This document shows, one piece after another, positions 9,040-16,432 of a DNA stretch of 46,784 bases (the first letter of the stretch is position 1; each line of letters begins with the position of its first letter). Source of the stretch: Bacillus luti (GTDB taxonomy: Bacteria; Bacillota; Bacilli; Bacillales; Bacillaceae_G); contig NZ_MACI01000002.1 in the NCBI RefSeq assembly GCF_001884105.1, positions 1 through 46,784 of the forward strand, given 5' to 3'. The notes under the pieces were generated by a model. The model searched no databases. It saw nothing but the letters and a program-made list of their open reading frames with translations, and was not told the origin of the DNA. The position numbers were made by a program, and so were the translations under genes.

Positions 9040-9476
9040 GAATATATGAGGCAACAATTGCAGATTTAGATGGACTAGCATCAGTTTTTAATAACTATCG
9101 TATGTTTTATAATCAAGATTCAGATATAGAAGGCGCAAAGGTATTTTTACGAAATCGCATTGAGAGAAAAGAGTCCGTTATTTTCGTGGCAGTTGAAGAG
9201 GGTGAATATATTGGATTCACACAATTATATCCATCATTTTCTTCAATTTCGATGAAAGAGTTATGGATTTTAAATGATCTGTTTGTACAAAAGGCGAAGC
9301 GCGGAGCCGGAACAGGTAAAAAATTATTAGAGGCTGCTAAAACATTCGCATTAGAAAATGGCGCAAAAGGTGTAAAATTACAAACAGAGATTGATAATTT
9401 ATCAGCGCAGCGATTATACGCTGAAAATGGTTATTTAAGAGATAATCGTTATTTCCATTATGAATTAACGTTTTAA
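9036..9476 (+). CDS. GNAT-family N-acetyltransferase
   Basis: A 146-residue GNAT protein. The acetyl-CoA-binding motif A, LFVQKAKRGAGTGKKLLEAA, lies near residues 82-101 (RGAGTG corresponds to the family's R/QxxGxG/A), and the C terminus has the typical NLSAQRLYAENGYL segment. It should transfer an acetyl group to a small amine or a protein; substrate unknown. The start overlaps the trmO stop codon by four bases, and GGAG lies just upstream. A hairpin terminator follows. Confidence 0.88.
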   Translation: MRIYEATIADLDGLASVFNNYRMFYNQDSDIEGAKVFLRNRIERKESVIFVAVEEGEYIGFTQLYPSFSSISMKELWILNDLFVQKAKRGAGTGKKLLEAAKTFALENGAKGVKLQTEIDNLSAQRLYAENGYLRDNRYFHYELTF

Positions 9477-9507
9477 AATATATAAAATTAAAGAGACATT
9501 TTAAAGT

Positions 9508-9543
9508 AAAAGAATTTCTTTGTAATGAGAAATTCTTTTTATT
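9508..9543 (+). terminator. Intrinsic terminator after trmO-GNAT
   Basis: AAAAGAATTTCT pairs with AGAAATTCTTTT; T-rich tail. Confidence 0.8.
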
Positions 9544-9588
9544 TTTGTCAAAAAACATGGTGATAACAATAATATTATGATAAAAAAC

Positions 9589-9605
9589 AACAATAATTTA
9601 TTGTT
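9589..9605. promoter_or_regulatory. Perfect 17-bp palindrome upstream of the DUF2975 gene
   Basis: AACAATAA, T, TTATTGTT. It lies about 55 bp before the DUF2975 start codon and is a reasonable operator for a small dimeric repressor such as the XRE-type partner usually encoded downstream. It is AT-rich, so chance cannot be excluded. Confidence 0.3.
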
Positions 9606-9661
9606 AAACGATAAAACGTGTGGTAAAATCATATTGTCATTAAATAAGTGAGGTATTGTAA

Positions 9662-10147
9662 ATGAATGTTAAACGAGGTTCAACTACTTTCTTAAAAGTA
9701 ATTATTTTTCTGGCTGGAATTGCAGTGCTTGCTTTATGTATATTTTTAGTGCCCAAAATGGCGAATTTCGCGGCAGAGTTGTATCCAAATATTATCCTGA
9801 TGAAATATTTTGTTTTCATTGTCATGTATGGAGCGGCTTTACCTTTTTACATTGCTCTCCATCAGGCTTTTAATCTTTTGCAATATATTGACAGGAACAG
9901 AGCTTTCTCGGAATTATCTGTAAAGGCGTTAAAGAACATAAAATGTTGTGCAATTACAATCAGCGGTTTGTATATAGTAGCTATGCCACTCTTTCGTTTT
10001 ATAGCGAAGAAAGTTGATCCTCCAATTGGATTAATGGGATTCATCATCATTTTTGCTTCGCTCGTTATTGCTGTTTTTGCTGCCATCCTCCAACGCCTTC
10101 TACAAGAAGCGATTAATATAAAATCAGAAAATGATTTGACAGTCTGA
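9662..10147 (+). CDS. DUF2975 membrane protein (YoaS-like)
   Basis: A 161-residue protein with four predicted membrane segments (about residues 10-30, 45-70, 95-115 and 120-145) and the family-typical pattern LLQYIDRNRAFSELSVKALKNIK between segments two and three. DUF2975 proteins such as B. subtilis YoaS are nearly always paired with a small XRE-type regulator (YozG-like) a few bases downstream. They are thought to form a membrane-linked regulatory pair, but the function is not established. Here the partner is reduced to a 24-codon stump, so this copy may have lost its regulation. Confidence 0.82.
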   Translation: MNVKRGSTTFLKVIIFLAGIAVLALCIFLVPKMANFAAELYPNIILMKYFVFIVMYGAALPFYIALHQAFNLLQYIDRNRAFSELSVKALKNIKCCAITISGLYIVAMPLFRFIAKKVDPPIGLMGFIIIFASLVIAVFAAILQRLLQEAINIKSENDLTV

Positions 10148-10157
10148 GATGGAGGGT

Positions 10158-10232
10158 ATGACAAGTATTGTTAATATCGATGTTATTTGTTCAGAGAATT
10201 GTATTGATAGTAGTGATAAAAATATGATGTGA
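10158..10232 (+). pseudogene. Truncated XRE-type regulator (YozG-like) stump
   Basis: Ten bases after the DUF2975 stop, a good site (GGAGGG) precedes ATG 10158 and an open frame of only 24 codons, beginning MTSIVNIDVI. In intact DUF2975 loci the next gene is a roughly 65-75-residue helix-turn-helix protein that, as I recall, begins similarly (a short hydrophobic run then Asn-Ile-Asp-Val). The similarity stops after about ten residues and no helix-turn-helix residues follow in any frame up to the terminator at 10302. A 3' deletion of the regulator is the simplest reading; identification rests on position and a short match. Confidence 0.45.
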
Positions 10233-10301
10233 TTTGTAATGTTTGTTTCTCAAAAAGCAACGTAAACAATGTTTTACATTGTGGCGTGTGAATCAAAACC
10301 T

Positions 10302-10352
10302 GCAATATAAATCCTCTCTTGTTTTTGTAAGAGAGGGTTTATATTGCTATTT
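10302..10352. terminator. Strong hairpin terminator between converging genes
   Basis: GCAATATAAA then CCTCTCTT, loop GTTTTTGT, then AAGAGAGG and TTTATATTGC form a stem of nearly 20 bp, followed by ATTTTTTTATTTT on the plus strand. It separates the DUF2975 locus from the minus-strand HAD gene. Confidence 0.88.
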
Positions 10353-10390
10353 TTTTATTTTACAGAGTGAAACGTCTCTTTTAAATTGTT

Positions 10391-10918
10391 TTACAGTTGA
10401 TTTAATATCCAGTTTGTTGCATCTTCAAAGTTTTCTGCAATGTAGTTCGGCTCAATATGTGCCCACTTGTCTCGGTACGTATGTAAAGCATCATATCCAG
10501 CGCCCGTTCGTACTAAAATCGTTGTCGCGTTTATTTCTGCTCCTGCAACAATATCAGTCCATCGATCACCAATTACAGCGCATTGCGTTAAATCTAGTCC
10601 ATGTTTTTCCGCTGCTTTAAGAAGCATACCTGTACTTGGTTTACGGCACTCACAACCATCACCGTGTTTGTGGGGACATAGGTAAATATCATCAAAACCG
10701 AAACTTTCTAATTCTTGTACAAAGTCAGTTACAGTCGCTATTCCATCTGCGATACCCGGTTGATTTGTGAAAGAGAAAAGCTTTATATTTTGAGTTTTTA
10801 GTTTTTTTAAGGATGCTTTTGTGAAAGGAAATAATGTAAAAGAGCCTGGGTAATGTATTGTAGTGTCGCCGCCAATTGTACCGTCACGATCAATGAAAAT
10901 TGCTTTAATGTTTGTCAT
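10391..10918 (-). CDS. HAD-IIIA phosphatase (GmhB/histidinol-phosphatase type)
   Basis: A 175-residue HAD-IIIA enzyme: motif I IFIDRDGTIGGD with Asp10 and Asp12, motif II SFTNQPGIADG near residues 49-59, a zinc-binding loop CPHKHGDGCECRKPSTG near residues 80-97, and motif III GDRWTDIVAGAEIN. The zinc loop is typical of D,D-heptose 1,7-bisphosphate phosphatase and histidinol phosphatase. No heptose or his genes are near, so the substrate is open. The gene lies about 30 bases downstream of a GNAT gene on the same strand and may share its transcript. Confidence 0.87.
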   Translation of the reverse strand: MTNIKAIFIDRDGTIGGDTTIHYPGSFTLFPFTKASLKKLKTQNIKLFSFTNQPGIADGIATVTDFVQELESFGFDDIYLCPHKHGDGCECRKPSTGMLLKAAEKHGLDLTQCAVIGDRWTDIVAGAEINATTILVRTGAGYDALHTYRDKWAHIEPNYIAENFEDATNWILNQL

Positions 10919-10947
10919 AGTTATAGTCCTTTCAATTTATAAGTAGT

Positions 10948-11379
10948 TTAAAAATGTTTTACAAATCGATATCCATTTACTTCATATCCTAATTTTTTGT
11001 AAAAAGGATGAGCTTCTACCCTTTTTGTTCCACTAACTAGCCATGTGCCAATGCAATTATGCTTCTTTGCTAATTGCTCTGCATAATCCATTAACACTTG
11101 TCCAATGCCTTTACGCCTTATTGTTGAATCAACGCTAATAATTGAAATTTCTCCATACCGAGTTACATCTTCTAAATTTTCACGTATACGAAACCCAAGT
11201 AATCCAAATATAGTTTCTTCTTCCTCGTAAACATATAAAAAATCAAAAGGACTCATTTGTACGAATTGCAATCGGTTATTCATATCTTCATAGGAAATAG
11301 AGGAACCTTTTAATTCTTTCGTTAAAGAGCAAAGTGCATCAAGATCGTCTATCGTCGCTTCACGAATTTGAAAAGACAT
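10948..11379 (-). CDS. GNAT-family N-acetyltransferase
   Basis: A 143-residue GNAT protein with a clear motif A: EISIISVDSTIRRKGIGQVLMDYAE, where RRKGIG is the acetyl-CoA pyrophosphate loop, and a C-terminal AHPFYKKLGYEV segment. It opens with SFQIREATIDDLDAL, a common GNAT N terminus. The ATG at 11379 is chosen because TTGGAG lies about 8 bases upstream; GTG 11388 is within that site. Substrate unknown. Probably the first gene of a two-gene minus-strand unit with the HAD-IIIA phosphatase. Confidence 0.87.
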   Translation of the reverse strand: MSFQIREATIDDLDALCSLTKELKGSSISYEDMNNRLQFVQMSPFDFLYVYEEEETIFGLLGFRIRENLEDVTRYGEISIISVDSTIRRKGIGQVLMDYAEQLAKKHNCIGTWLVSGTKRVEAHPFYKKLGYEVNGYRFVKHF

Positions 11380-11532
11380 ACTATCCACTCCAATAAAATG
11401 TAATCAAACATTTAATATTCTGTTAAAAAATGTTTTTTCCTGCTAGGAAAATAAATATTTCATAGTGATATATAGATAGTTGTATGTTATTCTTTTCCTT
11501 GATTGTATTGAAAATGGAAAGAAGGGGAATGT

Positions 11533-12243
11533 ATGTTAAAAGTAAATATCCGCTCTGCTGGATATGAAATAGGTGAAAAAACAATTCATGATATTGCTTT
11601 TTCCATCGAAAAAGGTGAACTAGTTGCTCTTATTGGTGCGAATGGTGCCGGGAAAAGTACCACGATTAAAACGATGCTCGGTTTACTTGCAAATATGAAT
11701 GGTGAAATCTCATTTGGCGAAAAGAAAAATCCGTATGCATACGTGCCAGAACATCCAACTTATTATGATTATTTGACGCTTTGGGAACATATTGAATTAT
11801 TAATGGCAGCTCGTGGAAGTGAAATTGGAAGCTGGGAAGAACGGGCGGAACAATTATTACATACATTTCGAATGGATAAGCATAAGCATGAGTATTTATC
11901 AAAGTTTTCAAAAGGTATGAAACAAAAATCGATGCTCATATTGGCGTTTTTAACTGAACCAGATTTTTATATAATTGACGAACCTTTTATCGGTTTAGAT
12001 CCAGTAGCTACAAAAGAATTTTTAAGTTATCTATATAAAGAGAAAGAACGCGGGGCAGGAATTTTACTTTGTACGCACGTATTAGATACCGCTGAAAGAA
12101 TTTGTGAAAGATTTTTGCTCATTTCACAAGGAACATTAGTAGCGGATGGAAACCTACACACGATTCAAACGTTAGCGGAAATGACAGGGAGTTCATTATT
12201 AGACTGTTTTGATGTAATTGTAAGGCGTGAACAACATGATTAA
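11533..12243 (+). CDS. ABC transporter ATP-binding protein, EcsA-like
   Basis: A 236-residue ABC ATPase with Walker A GANGAGKS (residues 35-42), signature FSKGMKQK instead of the usual LSGGQ, Walker B YIIDEPFIGLD and switch His in CTHVLDTAE. The FSKGMKQK signature and the YVPEHPTYYDYLTLWEH stretch are close to EcsA. The downstream partner is an EcsB-type permease, with an 8-base overlap. In B. subtilis EcsAB affects secretion, competence and regulated membrane proteolysis; here it may be a paralogue of the main ecs locus, so I leave the symbol blank. ATG follows GAAAGAAGGGG. Confidence 0.88.
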   Translation: MLKVNIRSAGYEIGEKTIHDIAFSIEKGELVALIGANGAGKSTTIKTMLGLLANMNGEISFGEKKNPYAYVPEHPTYYDYLTLWEHIELLMAARGSEIGSWEERAEQLLHTFRMDKHKHEYLSKFSKGMKQKSMLILAFLTEPDFYIIDEPFIGLDPVATKEFLSYLYKEKERGAGILLCTHVLDTAERICERFLLISQGTLVADGNLHTIQTLAEMTGSSLLDCFDVIVRREQHD

Positions 12244-13435
12244 ACAACAGTTTTATAAAAGATTGCGTCATGAACTTGAGCGGAAATGGAAGTCTATACG
12301 TTCGGTAACAGATTGGACAGTTGCGTTATATATTATTATTCCAGCTTTTATATTTATGGGAATCTATTACCGGTCACTATGGGTAAATGAATTATCAATG
12401 GAAGAGACGATTTACTTCGGATTAGGGTTACTCGTATTTTATCTTGTAACATATTCGAGAGGAGTTCGCTCATTTTTTGAACAAGCAGATAGTTTGTTTT
12501 TAATTTCGTATCCAGCTCATATGCAAAAATTAGTTCAGTATGGCATGATTTACACATTTGTTCGAATAGCGATAACGAATGGAATAGTAGTCGTTATTAT
12601 GTTACCAGTGTTGATGAAAGGCATCAAAGTAACAGAGATACAAATCGTATTATTTTGGGCATTCTTTACTGTATTTCGATTTTTACTGTCGTTGTTGACG
12701 AGATTTATTCATGTACGTGTTGGGAAACGATGGGTTTTATGGATTGTAAAAAATGTAATATTTTCTATGAGCGTATCCTTTACGGGAATTAGTTTATTTT
12801 TTATTTATAAAAATCCATTTTATTCAATTCTATGTATCAGTCTAGCAATTTCTTTAATTATTGTATTAGTAAAAGAGAAGATGAATTATAAAAATTACTT
12901 TTATAAAGAAGTCGAAAAGGAAAAAGAAGAAAGTATGCGCTGGACGAGCGGGATTATGCAAGTTGGTGGCCATACTGTTAAGCCGAGTAGTTCGAACAAA
13001 AAACCATGGATGTTTCCACGTTCTAAAAGGTTTTTAGGGAAGAAAGCTGATTCTCGTATTGTTGAATCTTTTTTGAAAGAATTTTTCCGTACAAGTACTG
13101 TGCGAATATTTTATATTCAAATTGTATGTATAAGCACTGCAAGTATAATTATGACTCCAAGGTGGATTGCAGCTATTATTCTCGTATTTGCTTTATTTGC
13201 AATTTCACGTTATGCACGTGATTATTGGAATGCGTTTACGCAAAAAATGTTTCTTCATTTATATTGTGAAGAAGGGAAATTACTTTTGTTAAGGTGGAAG
13301 GCGGATCGTTATTTACTACTTCCAGTAATACTTTTGTATGGAATCATTATACTTTCTCATTTTTATTTATTTCCAGCTGTAATCGCCGGGATTGTTTTTA
13401 TATTATTGATGGGTTGGATTGTATTTTTACCATAG
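12236..13435 (+). CDS. ABC transporter permease, EcsB-like
   Basis: A 399-residue membrane protein with about eight to ten hydrophobic segments and a charged cytosolic stretch near residues 215-285 (YKEVEKEKEESMRW, then KKPWMFPRSKR), the arrangement of EcsB-family permeases. It starts at ATG 12236 inside the end of the ATPase gene, with AAGGCGTG as binding site, so the two subunits are translationally coupled and form one exporter. The exported substrate of Ecs-type transporters is not known with certainty. A terminator follows at once. Confidence 0.85.
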   Translation: MIKQQFYKRLRHELERKWKSIRSVTDWTVALYIIIPAFIFMGIYYRSLWVNELSMEETIYFGLGLLVFYLVTYSRGVRSFFEQADSLFLISYPAHMQKLVQYGMIYTFVRIAITNGIVVVIMLPVLMKGIKVTEIQIVLFWAFFTVFRFLLSLLTRFIHVRVGKRWVLWIVKNVIFSMSVSFTGISLFFIYKNPFYSILCISLAISLIIVLVKEKMNYKNYFYKEVEKEKEESMRWTSGIMQVGGHTVKPSSSNKKPWMFPRSKRFLGKKADSRIVESFLKEFFRTSTVRIFYIQIVCISTASIIMTPRWIAAIILVFALFAISRYARDYWNAFTQKMFLHLYCEEGKLLLLRWKADRYLLLPVILLYGIIILSHFYLFPAVIAGIVFILLMGWIVFLP

Positions 13436-13464
13436 AAAAAGAGCCTGAAAATGGCTCTTTTTCT
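13434..13464 (+). terminator. Intrinsic terminator after the EcsAB-like pair
   Basis: AGAAAAAGAGCC, TGAAAAT, GGCTCTTTTTCT. Near-symmetric, so it can also serve the short minus-strand gene that ends at 13463. Confidence 0.88.
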
Positions 13465-13540
13465 AGTCTGTAACACATTGATAAATAAAATATACTAGAA
13501 CGAGTATGCTTGCGGCAGAATACATGACATCTAAAGTCAT
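13463..13540 (-). CDS. Putative 25-residue single-span membrane peptide
   Basis: On the minus strand a perfect AGGAGG (13548-13553) lies seven bases before ATG 13540. The frame encodes 25 residues: MTLDVMYSAASILVLVYFIY then QCVTD. Residues 7-20 are a plausible membrane helix with a short acidic tail. The stop codon abuts the EcsB-like terminator, as expected for a real convergent gene. I do not recognise a family. Lengths near 25 residues with one membrane span recall small regulatory peptides or type I toxins, but nothing shows an antisense RNA. Expression is unproven. Confidence 0.5.
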   Translation of the reverse strand: MTLDVMYSAASILVLVYFIYQCVTD

Positions 13541-13716
13541 CTGGTTGCCTCCTCATTGTTGTTATTTATAGTGTATGAAATCTTACAATTTCATATTCAA
13601 GTGAAAAATATGTGAACGTTAACAAATTTGTAAAGTGCAAAAATTACAATCATTTTGTATAATAGAAGAAACAACCGTTATATAAAATATAATGAGTGAA
13701 AGGGGAGGGAACATAA

Positions 13717-14304
13717 ATGCCAAATTGGTTTAGAAAAACCTTAGTCGCATTAATTACCGTATTTACATTTGGTTTAGTGACGCCTCCTTCCATATTGCTT
13801 GATAATGCCAAAGCTGCGGACAAGCCTACGAGCACAGCTAGGCAACAAAATTTGGAGAGTACGTCCTATACATATGAAGAAACGAATGATAGGTTAACCA
13901 CCGATACTTTTATTACTTATGCAATGCAAGAAGCAGAGAAACAGTCGATGCAAAAGTTTGGTACTAAAATTGGTCCAGTAATTGAAGATGAGTTTAAAGA
14001 TGTAGTTTTACCGAAAATTGAAGAAGCAATTGCTGAACTGGCAAATGATGTACCAGAAGAATCGTTACAATCGTTAGCGATTTCTCAAAGACCAGCTGGT
14101 GGAAATAATGAGAAAATTTTTCACGTTTATGATACAAAATCAGGAAATGACTTACTGCGATTTCATGTAAGAAGAGATCATCCACCGCAAGATGGTTATT
14201 ATTTTAACTTCCACTATCACCGTTTTGATGATGGATACTCAGGACATCATGAATTAGGAAATATTTATTGGAATACGAATGTACCGCCAAAATGGCTGTC
14301 GTAA
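13717..14304 (+). CDS. YpjP-like secreted/membrane-anchored protein
   Basis: A 195-residue protein with an N-terminal hydrophobic signal (residues about 6-28, with a possible AKA cleavage near 33). The C-terminal domain is rich in aromatic and His residues (YYFNFHYHRFDDGYSGHHELGNIYW), the hallmark of YpjP-family proteins. In B. subtilis ypjP lies close to thyB-dfrA, and here it lies upstream of thyA-dfrA, which supports the call. Function unknown. It has a good GAAAGGGGAGGG binding site, and a long terminator hairpin begins in its stop codon. Confidence 0.75.
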   Translation: MPNWFRKTLVALITVFTFGLVTPPSILLDNAKAADKPTSTARQQNLESTSYTYEETNDRLTTDTFITYAMQEAEKQSMQKFGTKIGPVIEDEFKDVVLPKIEEAIAELANDVPEESLQSLAISQRPAGGNNEKIFHVYDTKSGNDLLRFHVRRDHPPQDGYYFNFHYHRFDDGYSGHHELGNIYWNTNVPPKWLS

Positions 14305-14334
14305 AAAGAACAAGAGAAAATCTTGTTCTTTTTT
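14303..14334 (+). terminator. Intrinsic terminator after the ypjP-like gene
   Basis: AAAAAGAACAAGA, GAAAA, TCTTGTTCTTTTT: 13-bp stem that starts inside the stop codon. Confidence 0.88.
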
Positions 14335-14412
14335 ATGCTTATAGAAGGGTAAGGCAACAATGTTGTTGAATAACAGAGGTTTAGGAAAAAAAGAAATAAA
14401 GGGAGTATGGGG

Positions 14413-15048
14413 ATGCAAAAATATATTGTTTTTGACTTTGATGGCACATTAGTAGATTCACAAAATATATTTGTACCGATTTATAATCAACTTGCTGAGA
14501 AGCATGGCTATAAGACTGTTAGTGAAGAAGAAATTGAGCCTTTACGAAAATTGACTATGTCTGAGAGATGTAAAAAGCTTGATGTACCACTGTATAAGCT
14601 TCCTATTTTAGCGTTAGAGTTTTACAAATTATATCAACCCGCTATAAAAGATCTCATTTTATTTCATGGAATGAAGGATGTATTAGATGAATTACATAAA
14701 AAAGGATACGGAATTGCAGTCATATCATCGAACTCAGAAGAGCATATTCGGGCATTTTTACACAACAATGGAATAGAAAACATTCAGGAAGTGTACTGTT
14801 CTAAAAATTTGTTCGGTAAAGATAAAATGATAAAAAGATTTTTAAAATCGAAAAAGCTAACAGAGCAAGATATGTTATACGTTGGTGATGAGCAGAGAGA
14901 TGTAGCAGCGTGTAAAAAGGCTGGTGTGAATGTAATTTGGGTATCTTGGGGGTATGATGTCATTGAAACAGTAAAAAAAGATGCACCGGATTATATGGTT
15001 CATACACCGATGGAAATTGTGCAAGTAGTACAAGGAGCGTATTCTTAA
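14413..15048 (+). CDS. HAD-superfamily hydrolase (phosphatase, subfamily IA)
   Basis: A 211-residue HAD phosphatase: FDFDGTLVDS with Asp8 and Asp10, VISSNS as motif II, then a conserved Lys region (FGKDKMIKRFL) and acidic motif YVGDEQRDVAACKKAG. Substrate unknown; small-molecule phosphatases of the Gph type are closest by layout. The ATG at 14413 is preferred because AAAGGGAG lies about seven bases upstream; the in-frame ATG 14407 is too close to it. First gene of a tight three-gene unit with the VOC protein (one base apart) and the phosphotransferase. Confidence 0.88.
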   Translation: MQKYIVFDFDGTLVDSQNIFVPIYNQLAEKHGYKTVSEEEIEPLRKLTMSERCKKLDVPLYKLPILALEFYKLYQPAIKDLILFHGMKDVLDELHKKGYGIAVISSNSEEHIRAFLHNNGIENIQEVYCSKNLFGKDKMIKRFLKSKKLTEQDMLYVGDEQRDVAACKKAGVNVIWVSWGYDVIETVKKDAPDYMVHTPMEIVQVVQGAYS

Positions 15049-15049
15049 T

Positions 15050-15436
15050 ATGAATACACTTCGAGCGGGTATTCATCATATTGAACTTTGGGTAAAGGAT
15101 TTAGAGGAGTCCATTTCTTTTTATGATAAGTTGTTTTCCATAATTGGATGGAGAAAGTTAAACGAAGTAGCATATAGCACAGGAGAAAGTGAGATATATT
15201 TTAAAGAAGTAGATGAGGAAATAGTAAGGACTTTAGGGCCAAGACATATTTGTTATCAAGCTATTCATAGAGGAGTAGTTGATGAAGTAGCAGAGTTTAT
15301 TTTTAGTACAAAAGTGAAAGTAATACGAGGTCCGATTGAAATGAATCATTATTCGGAAGGGTACTATACGATTGATTTTTATGATCCGAATGGGTTTATT
15401 ATAGAAGTAGCGTATACACCAAATGTAGAAATGTAA
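15050..15436 (+). CDS. VOC-family (glyoxalase/dioxygenase fold) protein
   Basis: A 128-residue vicinal-oxygen-chelate protein: IHHIELWVKDLEESISFYDKLF at the start, a His in the first strand, a middle RHICYQA motif, and the end YYTIDFYDPNGFIIEVAYTP with the closing Asp-Pro-Asn-Gly and Glu. The two beta-alpha-beta-beta-beta modules and metal-ligand positions (His, His, Glu) appear intact. The reaction is unknown; family members include lyases, dioxygenases and drug-binding proteins such as fosfomycin or bleomycin resistance proteins. Starts one base after the HAD stop and is followed 11 bases later by the phosphotransferase. Confidence 0.85.
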   Translation: MNTLRAGIHHIELWVKDLEESISFYDKLFSIIGWRKLNEVAYSTGESEIYFKEVDEEIVRTLGPRHICYQAIHRGVVDEVAEFIFSTKVKVIRGPIEMNHYSEGYYTIDFYDPNGFIIEVAYTPNVEM

Positions 15437-15447
15437 GGGGAATATAC

Positions 15448-16380
15448 ATGAAGACAATTACAGTAGGGCAAAACAATATACAAATAGTAAAAGATGCAGT
15501 GGATATTAAAGAAATTTCTAAAGGTTTCTCACCTGATAAGAAATATATAATTACGAGTACGAATAATGAAAAATATTTATTGCGGACAGGCGATATAAAA
15601 GAGTATGAAAGAAAGAAAATAGAGTTTCAAATTTTAAATGAAATGCAAAACCGTAGAGTGCAAGCACAAAAACCAATTGAAATGGGTTTGTTGGCAGAAG
15701 AAGGTTTATGCTATGGCATTTTTTCATATTTAGAAGGGGAAGATGCGAAGAAGTTATTGCCTACGTACTCACCAAAAGAACAATATGAGATTGGTATAGA
15801 TGCAGGGAAAGATTTAGCAAAAATGCATACATATGAAGCTCCTAATGATATACTTCCATGGTATGAAAGAGCAATGAAAAAACATCAAAAATATTTAGAT
15901 GCATATAAAACATGTGGCATAAAAATAAAAAATGATGATAAAATCATAAAGTTTATAGATGAAAATGAAAAATATTTAAAGAACCGCCCAAATCGATTTC
16001 AACACGATGATTTTCATTTAGAGAATATAATCTTACGGGACGGGAAATATGTAGGTGTTGTTGATTTTAATGGATATGACTGGGGCGACCCACTTCATGA
16101 TTTCGTAAAAATTGCACTATTTGCAAGAGATATTAGTATTCAGTATTCCATCGGGCAAATAGTAGGCTATTATAATGGGGAAATACCAGAAGAGTTTTGG
16201 CGGTTATATGCAGTGTACGTTGGAATGACTGTTTTCTCTTCAGTTGTTTGGTGTTTACGAGCAGCGCCACATATGTTAGATGATACGTTAGAGCGTCTTA
16301 CTATTGTGTTAGAAGATCATAAAAACTTTGAACTATCGAAGCCAATTTGGTTTGAGAGTGAAATAATAAATGAAAAATAG
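15448..16380 (+). CDS. Aminoglycoside phosphotransferase/choline-kinase-family protein
   Basis: A 310-residue kinase-like protein. Catalytic loop QHDDFHLENII near residues 189-199 (the APH HxDxxxxN pattern) and metal-binding VVDFNGYDWGDPLHDF near 209-224. The N-terminal lobe opens with a beta-rich stretch (YIITSTNNEKYLLRTG) typical of the APH fold. This family phosphorylates sugars, amino alcohols or antibiotics; resistance cannot be claimed from sequence. With the upstream HAD phosphatase and VOC protein it forms a likely operon, and kinase plus phosphatase suggests small-molecule modification. Ribosome site AAGGGGAA precedes ATG 15448. Confidence 0.87.
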   Translation: MKTITVGQNNIQIVKDAVDIKEISKGFSPDKKYIITSTNNEKYLLRTGDIKEYERKKIEFQILNEMQNRRVQAQKPIEMGLLAEEGLCYGIFSYLEGEDAKKLLPTYSPKEQYEIGIDAGKDLAKMHTYEAPNDILPWYERAMKKHQKYLDAYKTCGIKIKNDDKIIKFIDENEKYLKNRPNRFQHDDFHLENIILRDGKYVGVVDFNGYDWGDPLHDFVKIALFARDISIQYSIGQIVGYYNGEIPEEFWRLYAVYVGMTVFSSVVWCLRAAPHMLDDTLERLTIVLEDHKNFELSKPIWFESEIINEK

Positions 16381-16381
16381 G

Positions 16382-16415
16382 AAAAGTAGGTGTGTAATTC
16401 CACACCTACTTTTTT
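16382..16415. terminator. Bidirectional terminator between converging genes
   Basis: AAAAGTAGGTGTG, loop TAATTC, CACACCTACTTTT. Confidence 0.9.
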
Positions 16416-16432
16416 GATTACTATTAAATGAA

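Noticed and set aside
15448-16380. Calling the APH-fold protein an aminoglycoside resistance gene
   Set aside because: Only the general kinase motifs are visible; the family includes many metabolic kinases and there is no resistance-cassette context.
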